Below are positions 8,013-17,515 of a stretch of DNA of 64,000 nt, one piece after another. Positions within the stretch are counted from its first letter, which is position 1, and each line of letters begins with the position of its first letter. The notes under the pieces are model-generated. The model made no database searches. It was not told the origin of the DNA and saw only the letters and a list, made by a program, of their open reading frames with translations. Origin of the DNA: VFBF01 sp964530695 (lineage in GTDB: Bacteria; Pseudomonadota; Alphaproteobacteria; Caulobacterales; Aquidulcibacteraceae). The translations under genes were made by a program, and so were the position numbers. The stretch covers positions 3,029 to 67,028 of the forward strand of contig CAZGYQ010000006.1 in assembly GCA_964530695.1 (NCBI GenBank), read 5' to 3'.

Positions 8013-9563
8013 GTGGCGCTTGTTTCAGAACCCGATCCGCGGCTGCTCTTCTCCGGCACCGACTGGAATTTCGACACCATCCGGCGTGTCTATGATGCGT
8101 GCGAGGACATCGCGCTCAAGGAGCTGAAGCTCGACGTCTACAGGAACCAGATCGAAGTCATCACCGCCGAACAGATGCTGGACGCCTATGCGTCGGGCGG
8201 CATGCCGCTCTTCTACAAGCACTGGAGTTTCGGCAAGCACTTCGCCCGCGATGAGGCGATGTATCGCAAGGGCTATCAGGGCCTCGCCTACGAGATCGTG
8301 ATCAACTCCGACCCGTGCGTCGTCTACATCATGGAAGAGAACACGATCACGATGCAGACGCTCGTGATCGCGCACGCGGGCTTCGGCCACAACCACTTCT
8401 TCAAGAACAACTACGTCTTCAAGCAGTGGACCGACGCCAGCGGCATCCTCGACTATCTCGATTTCGCCAAGCGTTTCGTCGCCCAGTGCGAGGACCGGTA
8501 CGGGCAGGCTGCGGTGGAGCGCGTCCTCGACGCCGCGCATGCACTGCGGAGCCACGGCATCCACCGCTTTCCGCGCAAGCGCCTGCCGGACCTGCGCTCC
8601 GAACAGAAGCGCGCCGAGGAACGCCGCGCGCACGGCGAAGCCATCTTCAACGATCTCTGGCGCACCGTGCCGACGAAAAAGGGCAAGACGCGCGACAAGA
8701 CCGATCAGGACGCGCGCCGCGCGCTGCTCGGGCTGCCGGAGGAGAATATCCTCTACTTCCTGGAAAAGACCGCGCCGCGCCTCACGTCCTGGCAGCGCGA
8801 GATCCTGCGCATCGTCCGCCAGATCGCACAGTATTTCTATCCGCAGCGCCAGACCAAGATGATGAACGAGGGGTGCGCCACGTTCGTGCATCATCGCATC
8901 ATGACGCGCCTGCATGAACAGGGCCGCATCAACGACGGCGCTTTCCTCGAATTCCTGCACTCGCACACGGGCGTCGTCTTCCAGCCGCCGTTCAACGACC
9001 GCAGATACTCCGGCATCAACCCCTACGCGCTTGGCTTCGCGATGATGTCTGACATCGAGCGCGTCTGTCTCAACCCCACCGAGGAAGACCGCATCTGGAT
9101 GCCCGATATCGCCGGGCAGAAGGATCCCTACGCCGTCCTGCGCGATGTGTGGGCGAACTACCGCGACGAGAGCTTCGTGTCGCAGTTCCTGTCGCCGGCG
9201 CTCATCCGCAGTCTCGGCCTGTTCAACATCCACGACGACGAGGAAGAACTCGACCTCAACGTCAGCCACATCCACAACGAGCGCGGCTATCGCGAAATCC
9301 GCCGCGCGCTCTCGCGGCACTACGATGTGGCGCGCCGCGACGCCGACATCCAGATCGCCGACGTCGATCTCGCCGGCGACCGCCGGCTGATCCTGCATCA
9401 CCGCGTCGTCGACGGCATCGTGCTCGACGACGCCGACACCGACCATGTCCTCCAGCACCTCGCCGATCTCTGGGGCTACGAAGTGTCGCTGCGCGAGATG
9501 GACGACGAGAGCGGCGACATGAAGAACGAATTCACCGCGCGGCCAAGGGCCACGTTTGACTGA
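8013..9563 (+). CDS. spoVR: SpoVR family protein (YcgB-like)
   Basis: The product has 516 residues, close to E. coli YcgB (about 510). Family hallmarks include GTDWNFDTIRRVYDACEDIA near the start, MPLFYKHWSFGKHF, GHNHFFKNNY, QTKMMNEGCATFVHH and NPYALGFAMMSDIERV. Conserved His and Glu residues in these blocks resemble a metal site, but no enzyme activity is established. In Bacillus SpoVR affects spore cortex formation; in proteobacteria the gene follows prkA and yeaH. The GTG at 8013 is preceded by GGAGG at 6-nt spacing and lies 1 nt after the yeaH stop. A hairpin follows the stop. Confidence 0.94.
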   Translation: MALVSEPDPRLLFSGTDWNFDTIRRVYDACEDIALKELKLDVYRNQIEVITAEQMLDAYASGGMPLFYKHWSFGKHFARDEAMYRKGYQGLAYEIVINSDPCVVYIMEENTITMQTLVIAHAGFGHNHFFKNNYVFKQWTDASGILDYLDFAKRFVAQCEDRYGQAAVERVLDAAHALRSHGIHRFPRKRLPDLRSEQKRAEERRAHGEAIFNDLWRTVPTKKGKTRDKTDQDARRALLGLPEENILYFLEKTAPRLTSWQREILRIVRQIAQYFYPQRQTKMMNEGCATFVHHRIMTRLHEQGRINDGAFLEFLHSHTGVVFQPPFNDRRYSGINPYALGFAMMSDIERVCLNPTEEDRIWMPDIAGQKDPYAVLRDVWANYRDESFVSQFLSPALIRSLGLFNIHDDEEELDLNVSHIHNERGYREIRRALSRHYDVARRDADIQIADVDLAGDRRLILHHRVVDGIVLDDADTDHVLQHLADLWGYEVSLREMDDESGDMKNEFTARPRATFD

Positions 9564-9564
9564 A

Positions 9565-9580
9565 CCCGTCGCCAGACGGG
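9565..9580 (+). terminator. Hairpin terminator after spoVR
   Basis: CCCGTC-gcca-GACGGG starts right after the spoVR stop codon and is followed by ctcgttt. The 6-bp perfect stem, 4-nt loop and short T-rich tail fit a weak intrinsic terminator for the prkA-yeaH-spoVR unit. Confidence 0.55.
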
Positions 9581-9733
9581 CTCGTTTCGCTTCGTCAATG
9601 ACTCCCGCCCAAAAGGGGGGCGGCCGCGCCGGCGGAGCGCGCGCAATTCGTTGACAGCAAGTTAACTGGTTCACGCCACGGTCGGCCCTACCCGTTTCAG
9701 CCTGATCCGACTCGAACCGAAGCCGCTCGTTTC

Positions 9734-11494
9734 ATGCGCTTTTCACCTGCCGCCCTCGCGTTTCCCGCCGCCGCCGTCCTCTGGGCGGCGAGCGCCGGCC
9801 TCGCCTCGGCGGCGACGCCGGTGAAGATCGAGGGCGTGGACGACGACACGCGCGAGGCGATCAGGCGCGTGCTGCCCGACCGCGAGGCGCCGCAAACCCT
9901 GTTCGACGCCGAGCGCCTTGCGGAAGAAGCCGCCCAGCGCGCCCGCGCATTCATGCGCTCGGAGGGCTGGTACGCCGCCACGGTCGAACCTGTCGCGGAG
10001 GATGCGCCGCCGCGCGCGCTTGTGCGCATCGTTCCCGGTGCGCGCTTCGCCTTCGCCGAGCCCCAGGTGACCTTCGAAGGCGCGATCGACGACGTGTCGA
10101 CCGCGGCCGCGCGCAAGGAGATCGCCCGCGTCGCCGCCGGCAAGCCCGCGCGCGCCGCGGACGTGCTCATCGCGGAAGCGGCGACCGTCGCGGCGCTCCG
10201 CGCGCGCGGGTACGCCAACGCGAAGGCCCTGCCCCGCCGCAACGTCGTCGATCACGCGACTATGCGCATGACCTCGCAGTTCCAGTTCGCGGTCGGCGAG
10301 CGCCTGCGTCTCGGCGCCGTCGCCGTCGAACCGCCGGGCGCGCTGCAGCCGGCGTTCGCCGCCCGCGCGGCGAACTGGAAGGCGGGCGACTATTATGATC
10401 CCGAAAAACTGCAGCAGCTGCGGCGCGACCTCGCATCGACGGGCGCCTTCTCGGTCGTCGCCACGAAGCTCGCGACCCAGCCGAACGGCGAAGGATTGAC
10501 CGACGTCATCGTCACGCTCGAGGAAGCGAAACCGCGCGTGATCGAGATCGGCGTCGGCTGGTCGACGACGGAGGTCTTCGGCCTTGAAGCGGAATGGACG
10601 CGCCGCAACATCACGCGCCGCGCGGATGCACTCGTCGTCAAGGCGGTGCTTGGCGAGGAACAGCAGAGCCTCACCGCCGAGTTGACGCGCCCCAACGCAT
10701 TCGGCCCCGGACGCGCCAGCCAGATATACGCAGGAGTCTCCCACGACGAGACCGGGCCATTCGCGCGCAACGGCGTCTTCGTCTCCAGCGCCGTCAACGC
10801 CGCCGACCGGCTGCGCTACGCGCTCAGCTACGGCGTCACCGCATCAGCGGATTTCTATAGTCAGGCCGAAGGCGTCGAAAACGCCTACGTCCTGTCAGCC
10901 TTCGGTGAAATCCGGCGCGACGAAACCGATACCCCGCTCGATGCGCGCAAGGGCTACCTCCTGCAGTTGCGCGCGGAACCTTCCCTCTCCACGGGCGATG
11001 CGACGGTCGCGTTCGTGCGCGCCGTCGGGCAGGCGCGCGTCTATCACACCTTCAACGGCGCCGATCGCTACACTGTCGCGGCGCGCACGCGCCTCGGCTG
11101 GGTCGAGCCGCTGCTCGGAGACGACAACAACCTGCCGCTGGACCGGCGCTTTTACGCCGGCGGCGGCGGATCGGTGCGCGGTTACGCCTTCAACTCCATC
11201 TACCCGGACACGACGGCCAAGACGGGCGTGGCGCCCGGCGGGCGCGGACTGATCGAGGTTTCCGGCGAAGCGCGCGCACGGTTCACGCAGCGCATTGGCG
11301 CGGTCGCCTTCGTCGACGGGGGCGCGGCCTTCCAGAATCTCGATGACGCCGGAGACATTCGGTGGGGCGTCGGCGTCGGCGCGCGCTACGACCTCGGCTT
11401 TGCGCCGTTGCGCTTCGATGTCGCGATGCCGGTCGATCCACGCCCCGGCGACTCGAAGGTCGCCTTCTACGTTTCCATCGGGCAGGCCTTTTGA
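9734..11494 (+). CDS. tamA: Outer-membrane translocation protein TamA (BamA/Omp85 superfamily)
   Basis: The 586-residue protein has a signal peptide of about 25 residues ending near ASAGLASAA. POTRA-type repeats follow (about residues 30-260), then a C-terminal Omp85 beta-barrel. The barrel shows the YAGGGGSVRGYAF block (the conserved lid-loop region of Omp85 proteins) and ends in Phe (VAFYVSIGQAF), the usual outer-membrane sorting signature. TamA pairs with the inner-membrane protein TamB. The complex helps insert autotransporter-type proteins and is implicated in phospholipid transport to the outer membrane. tamB starts inside the tamA stop codon, so the two are coupled. A TTGACA lies at 9651, but I see no convincing -10 box after it. 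Confidence 0.93.
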   Translation: MRFSPAALAFPAAAVLWAASAGLASAATPVKIEGVDDDTREAIRRVLPDREAPQTLFDAERLAEEAAQRARAFMRSEGWYAATVEPVAEDAPPRALVRIVPGARFAFAEPQVTFEGAIDDVSTAAARKEIARVAAGKPARAADVLIAEAATVAALRARGYANAKALPRRNVVDHATMRMTSQFQFAVGERLRLGAVAVEPPGALQPAFAARAANWKAGDYYDPEKLQQLRRDLASTGAFSVVATKLATQPNGEGLTDVIVTLEEAKPRVIEIGVGWSTTEVFGLEAEWTRRNITRRADALVVKAVLGEEQQSLTAELTRPNAFGPGRASQIYAGVSHDETGPFARNGVFVSSAVNAADRLRYALSYGVTASADFYSQAEGVENAYVLSAFGEIRRDETDTPLDARKGYLLQLRAEPSLSTGDATVAFVRAVGQARVYHTFNGADRYTVAARTRLGWVEPLLGDDNNLPLDRRFYAGGGGSVRGYAFNSIYPDTTAKTGVAPGGRGLIEVSGEARARFTQRIGAVAFVDGGAAFQNLDDAGDIRWGVGVGARYDLGFAPLRFDVAMPVDPRPGDSKVAFYVSIGQAF

Positions 11495-14400
11495 CCGAGG
11501 CGCCCTCCCCGTCTCCCGCGCGTCCGAAGCGCTTGCGGCAGCGGCTGCTCTATGCGTCCGCGGGCGCGGTCGTGCTCACGGCAGGCGCGATCGCGTGGAC
11601 GCTTGGCCCGGGCGGGCCGTTCCTCGTGTCGAAGCTCGCCGAAGGACGCGCCGTGTGGCGTCTCGGCGTCCTGCATCTTGAAGGCGTGAGCGGAAGCGGA
11701 CTTGGCGATCTGCGCGTCGCGCGCGCAACGTTGAGCGACGCCGACGGAGTGTGGGTCGAGGGGAGAAATCTCGCTGTCGGGTGGGAGCCTCTGCGACTGC
11801 TCACGCGCGAAGCGGCGGTGCGGGATATTTCCGCCGGATCGCTGCACTTTCTGCGCAAACCCGGACTGACTCCCGCAAGGCCGCCTGGCCGTGGCATCGA
11901 TGTCGATCTTCAGGCCATGAAGATCGAACGCATCGACGTCGACGCACCTGTCTTCGGCGAAGCCGCCGCGTTCACGCTCGACGCAAACCTCGTCGCGCAC
12001 GGCGCACGGATCGACCGCGCCATGGTCGACCTGCGCCGGCTGGACGCCGCGGGCGATACGCTGCGCATCAATCTGCTGCGCCAGCGAACGATCCATCTGG
12101 ACGCAGCGCTTGAGGGGCCGAAGGACGGCTTCTTCGCAGCGGCGCTGAAAAGCGAACAAGGCCTGCACGCCACCGCAAACGCCGATGGCGACGAAACCGC
12201 CGGCGCCGGCGCACTGGATGCGCGCATCGGCGCGAAACCCTTCATCACCGGCGCATTCAGCTGGAAGCCCGGGCGCTGGACCGGCGGCGGCGACATCCAG
12301 CTCGATCTGGCGCCCGCGTTCGCAAACGTCGTCGCGCGTATCGGCGGCGCGGTCCGCCTCGACGGCGAAGGCGTTCGCGGTGCACGGCCCACGTTTGCGA
12401 TCACCGCAAGGATGCAGGACGTGACCGTGGACGCGCGCGGCGCGCTGGGCGACGACTGGCGACCGACCGGCGCCACCGCAATCGTCGCCAGCGCGACCCG
12501 CCTTGACCGTCTCACGCGCAACATCGTCAGCGGCGCCGCCCGCTTCGAAGGCGCCCTCGAAGACGGCGATGGCGTGCAGATCCTTTCCGGACACGCAACG
12601 GGAACGGGCGTGCGCATCGCCGGTGTGCGCGCCAACCTCGCGGGCCCCGTACTCCTGCGTGCATCGCGCGACCTTCTCGATCTTGAATCCGATTTCAAAC
12701 TGACAGACGCCGTCGGCGGCGCGGAGTTCGTCGGCCGCCTCGCGAGCGGTGGGCGCCTTGTGCTGCAGGGTCGATACGATCGCCAGGCCGGCCGCGTCAC
12801 GGTCCGCGAGGCGCGGCTGCAATCGGGCGCGCTCGACGTGCAGGGCGACGGCGCGCTTGGCGCGGGTGCGCGCGGTTTGCGCGGCGTCTGGCGCACCACG
12901 CGTCTCGACGCATTCGATGCGCGCATCCGGGGCGAGGCGAGCGGAACCTGGACGGCGAATGGCGGCGGCCAGACGCCCGTGATTGTGACCGCTGACGCAA
13001 AATCCCGACGCTTCTCGACCACCCTCAAGCCGCTCGACCAGTTGCTCGGCGCGGCGCCGGCGCTTGACGCCACGCTCGCCATTCGCGGCGGCGTGATCGA
13101 CGTGCGGCGCATCTCCCTCAGCGCGCCAAAGCTGCGCGCGGCCGCGTTCGGCCGCATCGAACACGGCGAGGCGCGCCTTTCCTTCGAGGCGTCGGCGACG
13201 GGGCCGCTGCGCGTCGGCGGCGCCGTGTTCGAGGGCGTGGCGGATGCGACAGGCGCGCTCACCGGACGCCTCGGAAATCCGGCGATTTCAACCACCGCAC
13301 GCCTTGGCCAGATCGACATCGCCGGACTTGCGATCGAGCATCCCGTCGTCACGCTCGCGTTTGCGCCGACCGCGCGCGGGCGCACGGGCACGATACGTAT
13401 CGAGGGCGCGGTCGTGGGCGAGCCGGCGACAGCGACCGCCCTGCTCGCAAGCGGCGAAGGGCGTCTGGCGCTTTCCGATCTCGACATCCGCGCGGCGGGT
13501 CTTACGGCGACCGGCGCCGCCGCATTCACCGACGCGGGGCCCACACTCGACGTAACGTTCAACGGTCGCACCGACAAACTTGCCGCGCCATTGACGGGCC
13601 GAATAACCGGCGTCGCGGCGCTCCGGCCGACGCCGTCGGGCGAGGCGACGCTCTCCGCGTCCGCGCGCATCACCGGCGGGCGCATCGGCGCGCTCGTGTT
13701 TTCACGGCTCGACGCTGAAGCTTCGGGGCCTCTCGATGCGCTCAGGATGCATGGCGCCTTGCGCGGCGCAGCCTCCGGCGCACCGGTCCAGCTTGATCTG
13801 ACGGCGAGCGTCGATCGCGACCGCGACACGACGCTGGTGCGGGTCGAAGGTGCGGGAAACATCAACGGTTCGGCTGTGGCCACGCGCCAACCGTTCACGT
13901 TTTCGCTGGCGCCCAACGCGACGCACGCCGACGGCGTGTTCGCGCTGGGCGACGGCCTGCTGCGCGCGACGCTGAAGGACGAGCGCGGCCGCCTTCAGTT
14001 CAATGCGACGGCGGACAATGCGCCCATCGGCCCGGTGCTCGACCTGCTCGGCGAACGCGCCACCGGTCGCGCGACTGGAACAATCTCGCTCAGCGGCGAT
14101 GACGACAGCCTCGACGGCGTCATCGACATTGCGTTGACCGATGCGCTGCTTGCACGCCGCACGCGCGATCCGCTGTCAATGAAACTCAACGGACGGATCG
14201 CCGGCGGTTCCATGACGGTTTCTGGAACGGTCGCCTCGCGCAGTGGACTGGACGGCGCATTTGACGCGCGCGCGCCCGTGTCCGCCCGCGCACGCCCGAT
14301 GCGCATCGCGCTTGCGGGCGAAGGCCGCGCGACGTGGCGCGCACAAGGACCCGCCGACGCCCTGTGGGGGCTGGTCGGTTCGCTGGATCAAAATCTCGCC

Positions 14401-15582
14401 GGCCAGTTCGAAGGCGCCGGCGACGTGCGCTTCGCAGTCGGCAGGCTGTCCGGCGAGGGCGGCTTTTCACTGGCGGGCGGGCGCTTCTCGGACCGCCAGA
14501 CCGGCGTCGAGCTGCGCGACATCGCCGCGCGCGTGCGCTTCGACGACGCCGGCGCGCGGCTTGAACAGTTTTCGGCGCACGACCTGCGTTCGGGAACATT
14601 GACCGGCACCGGCCAGGCGCGCGGCCTGAAGGATGGTGAAGTGGCGATCTTCGCCAATGACATCCGGTTGCTCAACCGTCCCGATGCAAGGGCCGTCGCC
14701 AGCGGTCCGCTCGCGCTGAAATGGACGCGCGACGGCATGACCCTGAGCGGGGATCTCGCCGTGCGCGAAGCGACGCTCGCGACGCCACGCACCGACGCCG
14801 GCATTCCGCGGCTCGACGTCGTCGAGATCAATCGCCCGGGCGAAGAGGACGGAGAAATCCCCGCAGGCTCCCGCGAAGAGGTCACCCGCGCAGCGCTGGA
14901 CCTGCGCGTGCGCGCGCCGGGGCGCGTGTTCGTGCGCGATCGGGGGCTCGATTCCGAATGGGCAGTCGACCTGCGCGTGCGGGGAACTTCGACTGCGCCG
15001 CGTGTATTCGGCGAAGCGCGGCTCATTCGCGGACGATTCACCTTGGCCGGGCGCGTTTTCGAGGCGCAGAGCGGCCTGATCCGATTCAACGGCGCCCCAG
15101 ACGAGGCGCTGATCAATCTGGCGGCGGAAATGTCGTCGCCGGAAATTACCGCACGCATCGTGCTCAGCGGGCCGGTGAGCGATCCCGCGATTGAACTGTC
15201 GAGCACGCCGGCGCTGCCGCAGGACGAGATCCTGCCGCAGGCGCTGTTCGGACGGGCGTCGCAGGATCTGTCAGCGCTTGAAGCGGCCCAGCTTGCCGCG
15301 TCGCTCGCGCAACTTGCGGGACAGGCGTCGCTCGATATCGCCGGGGCCGCGCGCGATCTCGTCGGCCTCGATCGCCTCGACGTAAGGGAAACCGGCGCGG
15401 GCCTGCGCGTGGCGGGCGGCAAGTACCTGACGCGTGACGTCTATCTTGAGGTGGCGCGCACGGGCATCGGCGAGACCGAGACGCAGGTGGAATGGCGGGT
15501 GCGGCCGCAGCTGTTCCTGATCTCCGCATTCGAGCCCAATGGCGACCGTCGTCTCTCCGTGCGCTGGCGACGGGAGTATTGA
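11491..15582 (+). CDS. tamB: Translocation and assembly module protein TamB (DUF490)
   Basis: The protein has 1363 residues: one N-terminal membrane anchor (about residues 17-38), a very long beta-helical periplasmic body rich in Asp/Gly/Ala, and a C-terminal DUF490 domain. The domain is recognised by RLIRGRFTLAGRVFEAQSG and DEILPQALFGRASQDLSALEAAQLA. The length is in the normal TamB range. TamB spans the periplasm as a hydrophobic groove and works with TamA. I chose the TTG at 11491, which overlaps the tamA stop as TTGA and has GGGCAGG upstream. The open frame extends further upstream but only as tamA antisense-quality sequence. Ala and Gly runs are not unusual for the family. Confidence 0.93.
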   Translation: MTEAPSPSPARPKRLRQRLLYASAGAVVLTAGAIAWTLGPGGPFLVSKLAEGRAVWRLGVLHLEGVSGSGLGDLRVARATLSDADGVWVEGRNLAVGWEPLRLLTREAAVRDISAGSLHFLRKPGLTPARPPGRGIDVDLQAMKIERIDVDAPVFGEAAAFTLDANLVAHGARIDRAMVDLRRLDAAGDTLRINLLRQRTIHLDAALEGPKDGFFAAALKSEQGLHATANADGDETAGAGALDARIGAKPFITGAFSWKPGRWTGGGDIQLDLAPAFANVVARIGGAVRLDGEGVRGARPTFAITARMQDVTVDARGALGDDWRPTGATAIVASATRLDRLTRNIVSGAARFEGALEDGDGVQILSGHATGTGVRIAGVRANLAGPVLLRASRDLLDLESDFKLTDAVGGAEFVGRLASGGRLVLQGRYDRQAGRVTVREARLQSGALDVQGDGALGAGARGLRGVWRTTRLDAFDARIRGEASGTWTANGGGQTPVIVTADAKSRRFSTTLKPLDQLLGAAPALDATLAIRGGVIDVRRISLSAPKLRAAAFGRIEHGEARLSFEASATGPLRVGGAVFEGVADATGALTGRLGNPAISTTARLGQIDIAGLAIEHPVVTLAFAPTARGRTGTIRIEGAVVGEPATATALLASGEGRLALSDLDIRAAGLTATGAAAFTDAGPTLDVTFNGRTDKLAAPLTGRITGVAALRPTPSGEATLSASARITGGRIGALVFSRLDAEASGPLDALRMHGALRGAASGAPVQLDLTASVDRDRDTTLVRVEGAGNINGSAVATRQPFTFSLAPNATHADGVFALGDGLLRATLKDERGRLQFNATADNAPIGPVLDLLGERATGRATGTISLSGDDDSLDGVIDIALTDALLARRTRDPLSMKLNGRIAGGSMTVSGTVASRSGLDGAFDARAPVSARARPMRIALAGEGRATWRAQGPADALWGLVGSLDQNLAGQFEGAGDVRFAVGRLSGEGGFSLAGGRFSDRQTGVELRDIAARVRFDDAGARLEQFSAHDLRSGTLTGTGQARGLKDGEVAIFANDIRLLNRPDARAVASGPLALKWTRDGMTLSGDLAVREATLATPRTDAGIPRLDVVEINRPGEEDGEIPAGSREEVTRAALDLRVRAPGRVFVRDRGLDSEWAVDLRVRGTSTAPRVFGEARLIRGRFTLAGRVFEAQSGLIRFNGAPDEALINLAAEMSSPEITARIVLSGPVSDPAIELSSTPALPQDEILPQALFGRASQDLSALEAAQLAASLAQLAGQASLDIAGAARDLVGLDRLDVRETGAGLRVAGGKYLTRDVYLEVARTGIGETETQVEWRVRPQLFLISAFEPNGDRRLSVRWRREY

Positions 15583-15627
15583 TCGTGCCTCCAGGCGACG
15601 GCATGGTCGGCGAAACAGGAGACGCCC

Positions 15628-16248
15628 GTGATCACGCTCTACCATTGCGCCGACGCGCGCTCGTTGCGCCCGCTCTGGGCGCTGGAAGAGATGGGCCTCG
15701 ACTACGACCTCAAGCTGCTGCCGTTCCCGCCGCGCGTGCTGGCGAAGGAGTACCTTGCAATCAATCCGCTCGGCACGATCCCCTTCTTCGTCGACGGCGA
15801 CGCGAGAATGACGGAGTCCTCGGGCATCTGCGCGTACCTCGTGATGAAGTACGGTCCGACGCCGCTCGAGGTCACGCCGCAGGAACCGGACTACGCGGCC
15901 TACCTCAACTGGCTCTTCTTCAGCGACGCCACGTTGACGTTTCCGCAGACGATCGTGCTGCGGTACACACGGCTTGAACCGGAGGAACGACGCCTGCCGC
16001 AGGCGGCGGACGACTATGCAAAGTGGTTCCTCGGCCGGCTCAAGGCGGTCGAGGCTGCACTTGAGGACCGGGAGTTTCTCGTGTCCGGGCGGTTCACCAT
16101 CGCCGACGTCTGCATCGCCTACGCGCTGCACCTCGCGGACTCGCTGACGCCGCTCCGGGAGCGCATTCCACCGCGGTCACGTGCGTACCTGGAACGCCTG
16201 CGCCAGCTCCCTGCGTTCCAGCGCGCGATGGTGAAGCAGAAGGGTTAG
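15628..16248 (+). CDS. Glutathione S-transferase family protein
   Basis: This 206-residue protein has a thioredoxin-like N-terminal domain (MITLYHCADARSLRPLWALE, then NPLGTIPFFVDGD with the cis-Pro, then TESSGICAYL for glutathione binding). An all-helical C-terminal domain follows, with FTIADVCIAYALHLAD, the usual N-capping motif of GSTs. The catalytic residue near the N-terminus is probably Ser12 or Cys7. The substrate is unknown. GGAGA lies before the GTG start. The last 4 bp overlap the end of the convergent aminotransferase gene. Confidence 0.88.
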   Translation: MITLYHCADARSLRPLWALEEMGLDYDLKLLPFPPRVLAKEYLAINPLGTIPFFVDGDARMTESSGICAYLVMKYGPTPLEVTPQEPDYAAYLNWLFFSDATLTFPQTIVLRYTRLEPEERRLPQAADDYAKWFLGRLKAVEAALEDREFLVSGRFTIADVCIAYALHLADSLTPLRERIPPRSRAYLERLRQLPAFQRAMVKQKG

Positions 16249-17402
16249 GCGAACAGACGACGCGCCTTCGCCAGCCGTTCAACGCCGCGATCAAGCGTTT
16301 CGTCGCGTTTGGCGAAACAGACGCGGGCGAAACTCGATTCACCGACGCTTTCGTAGAACGCCGAAAGCGGGATGACCGCGACACCCGCCTCCTTGACCGC
16401 GCGCATCGCGAATTTCTCGTCGTCCATCGCGATGCCGGAGCCCTTGAGATCGATGTTGAGGAAATACGTGCCGGCGCACGGCAGCGTCACAAACCCCTCC
16501 GCGGCTAGCGCGAGCTCCAGCCGGGATTTTGATCGCTCGAGGCCCGCACGCATGGCTTCAAAGTGCGCAGCATCCTTGCCGAGCCCGTAAGCGACAGCGG
16601 ACTGCAGGTGCGGCGGCGTCGTGAATGTCAGGAACTGGTGCGCCTTGGCGACGACTTCCGTCAGCGCCGGCGAAGCGCAGAGAAAGCCCACCTTCCACCC
16701 GGTCATGCCGAAAATCTTGCCCGCGGAGCCGATCTTGATCGTGCGATCGCGCATGCCGGGCGCGGTGAGCATCGAGCGGTGCCGCGCGCCGCCGAACACC
16801 ACATGCTCCCAAACCTCGTCGCTGATCGCTATGGCGCCATGCGCCACGCATTGACGCGCGATGCGTGCGAGCATGGCGTCGTCGAAGACGCTCGCCGTCG
16901 GGTTGAGCGGCGTGTTCAGCACGACGGCGCGCGTGCGCGGTGAGAAAGCCGCCGCGATCTCTTCCTCACTTGCCGTCCAGAACGGCGGCGAGAGGCGCAC
17001 CGGGCGAATCGTGCCGCCAGCCCGCCGGATGAGCGGCGCATAGGCGTCATACATCGGCTCGAACACCACGACCTCATCGCCAGGCGACACCACAGCGAAC
17101 AACGCCGCAGCGATCGCCTCCGTGGCGCCAGACGTGATCGTGACTTCCGTCCGCCAGTCGAGATCCACATCGCCAAAGCGCGAATAGTGCGCCGCGACCG
17201 CGTCGCGCAGCTCCGGCAGCCCGCGCATCGGCGGATACTGGTTCGGTCCCGCGAGGATCGCGGCCGCCGCGGCTTCGCGCACATCAAGCGGCCCGTCATC
17301 CTCTGGGAACCCCTGCCCGAGATTGACCGCTGCGGTCTCGCGCGCGAGGCCGGACATGATGTCGAAGATGGTCGTCGGCAGCGCCGCAAAGATCGGATTC
17401 AT
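16245..17402 (-). CDS. PLP-dependent aminotransferase, class I/II
   Basis: The 385-residue fold-type I aminotransferase shows VNLGQGFPEDDGP at residues 26-38, TSGATEAIAA at 90-99, NTPLNPTAS at 163-171, SDEVWEHVVF at 194-203, and the PLP lysine in GSAGKIFGMTGWKVGF (Lys229). The QGFPEDDGP start and the NPTAS motif are typical of the methionine/kynurenine/aspartate aminotransferase group (YbdL, KAT and DapC-like enzymes). The exact amino acid cannot be named. ATG at 17402 gives the standard N-terminus; the frame is open 45 codons further upstream without family similarity. The gene is divergent from the EamA exporter, with 113 bp between the starts. Confidence 0.88.
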   Translation of the reverse strand: MNPIFAALPTTIFDIMSGLARETAAVNLGQGFPEDDGPLDVREAAAAAILAGPNQYPPMRGLPELRDAVAAHYSRFGDVDLDWRTEVTITSGATEAIAAALFAVVSPGDEVVVFEPMYDAYAPLIRRAGGTIRPVRLSPPFWTASEEEIAAAFSPRTRAVVLNTPLNPTASVFDDAMLARIARQCVAHGAIAISDEVWEHVVFGGARHRSMLTAPGMRDRTIKIGSAGKIFGMTGWKVGFLCASPALTEVVAKAHQFLTFTTPPHLQSAVAYGLGKDAAHFEAMRAGLERSKSRLELALAAEGFVTLPCAGTYFLNIDLKGSGIAMDDEKFAMRAVKEAGVAVIPLSAFYESVGESSFARVCFAKRDETLDRGVERLAKARRLFA

Positions 17403-17515
17403 GACGACAGCTTGCGGAACCCTGCGCAGAGCGCAAGCCCCACATCGCCGACGCCGCCACAAGCGCTTGCCGCAATCGACAGACGGCGGCGCAGCCGCTA
17501 GCCTCCCCCCGCGCC

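Noticed and set aside
9651..9680. TTGACA as promoter of tamA
   Set aside because: No matching -10 element at 16-18 bp; too weak to report as a promoter.
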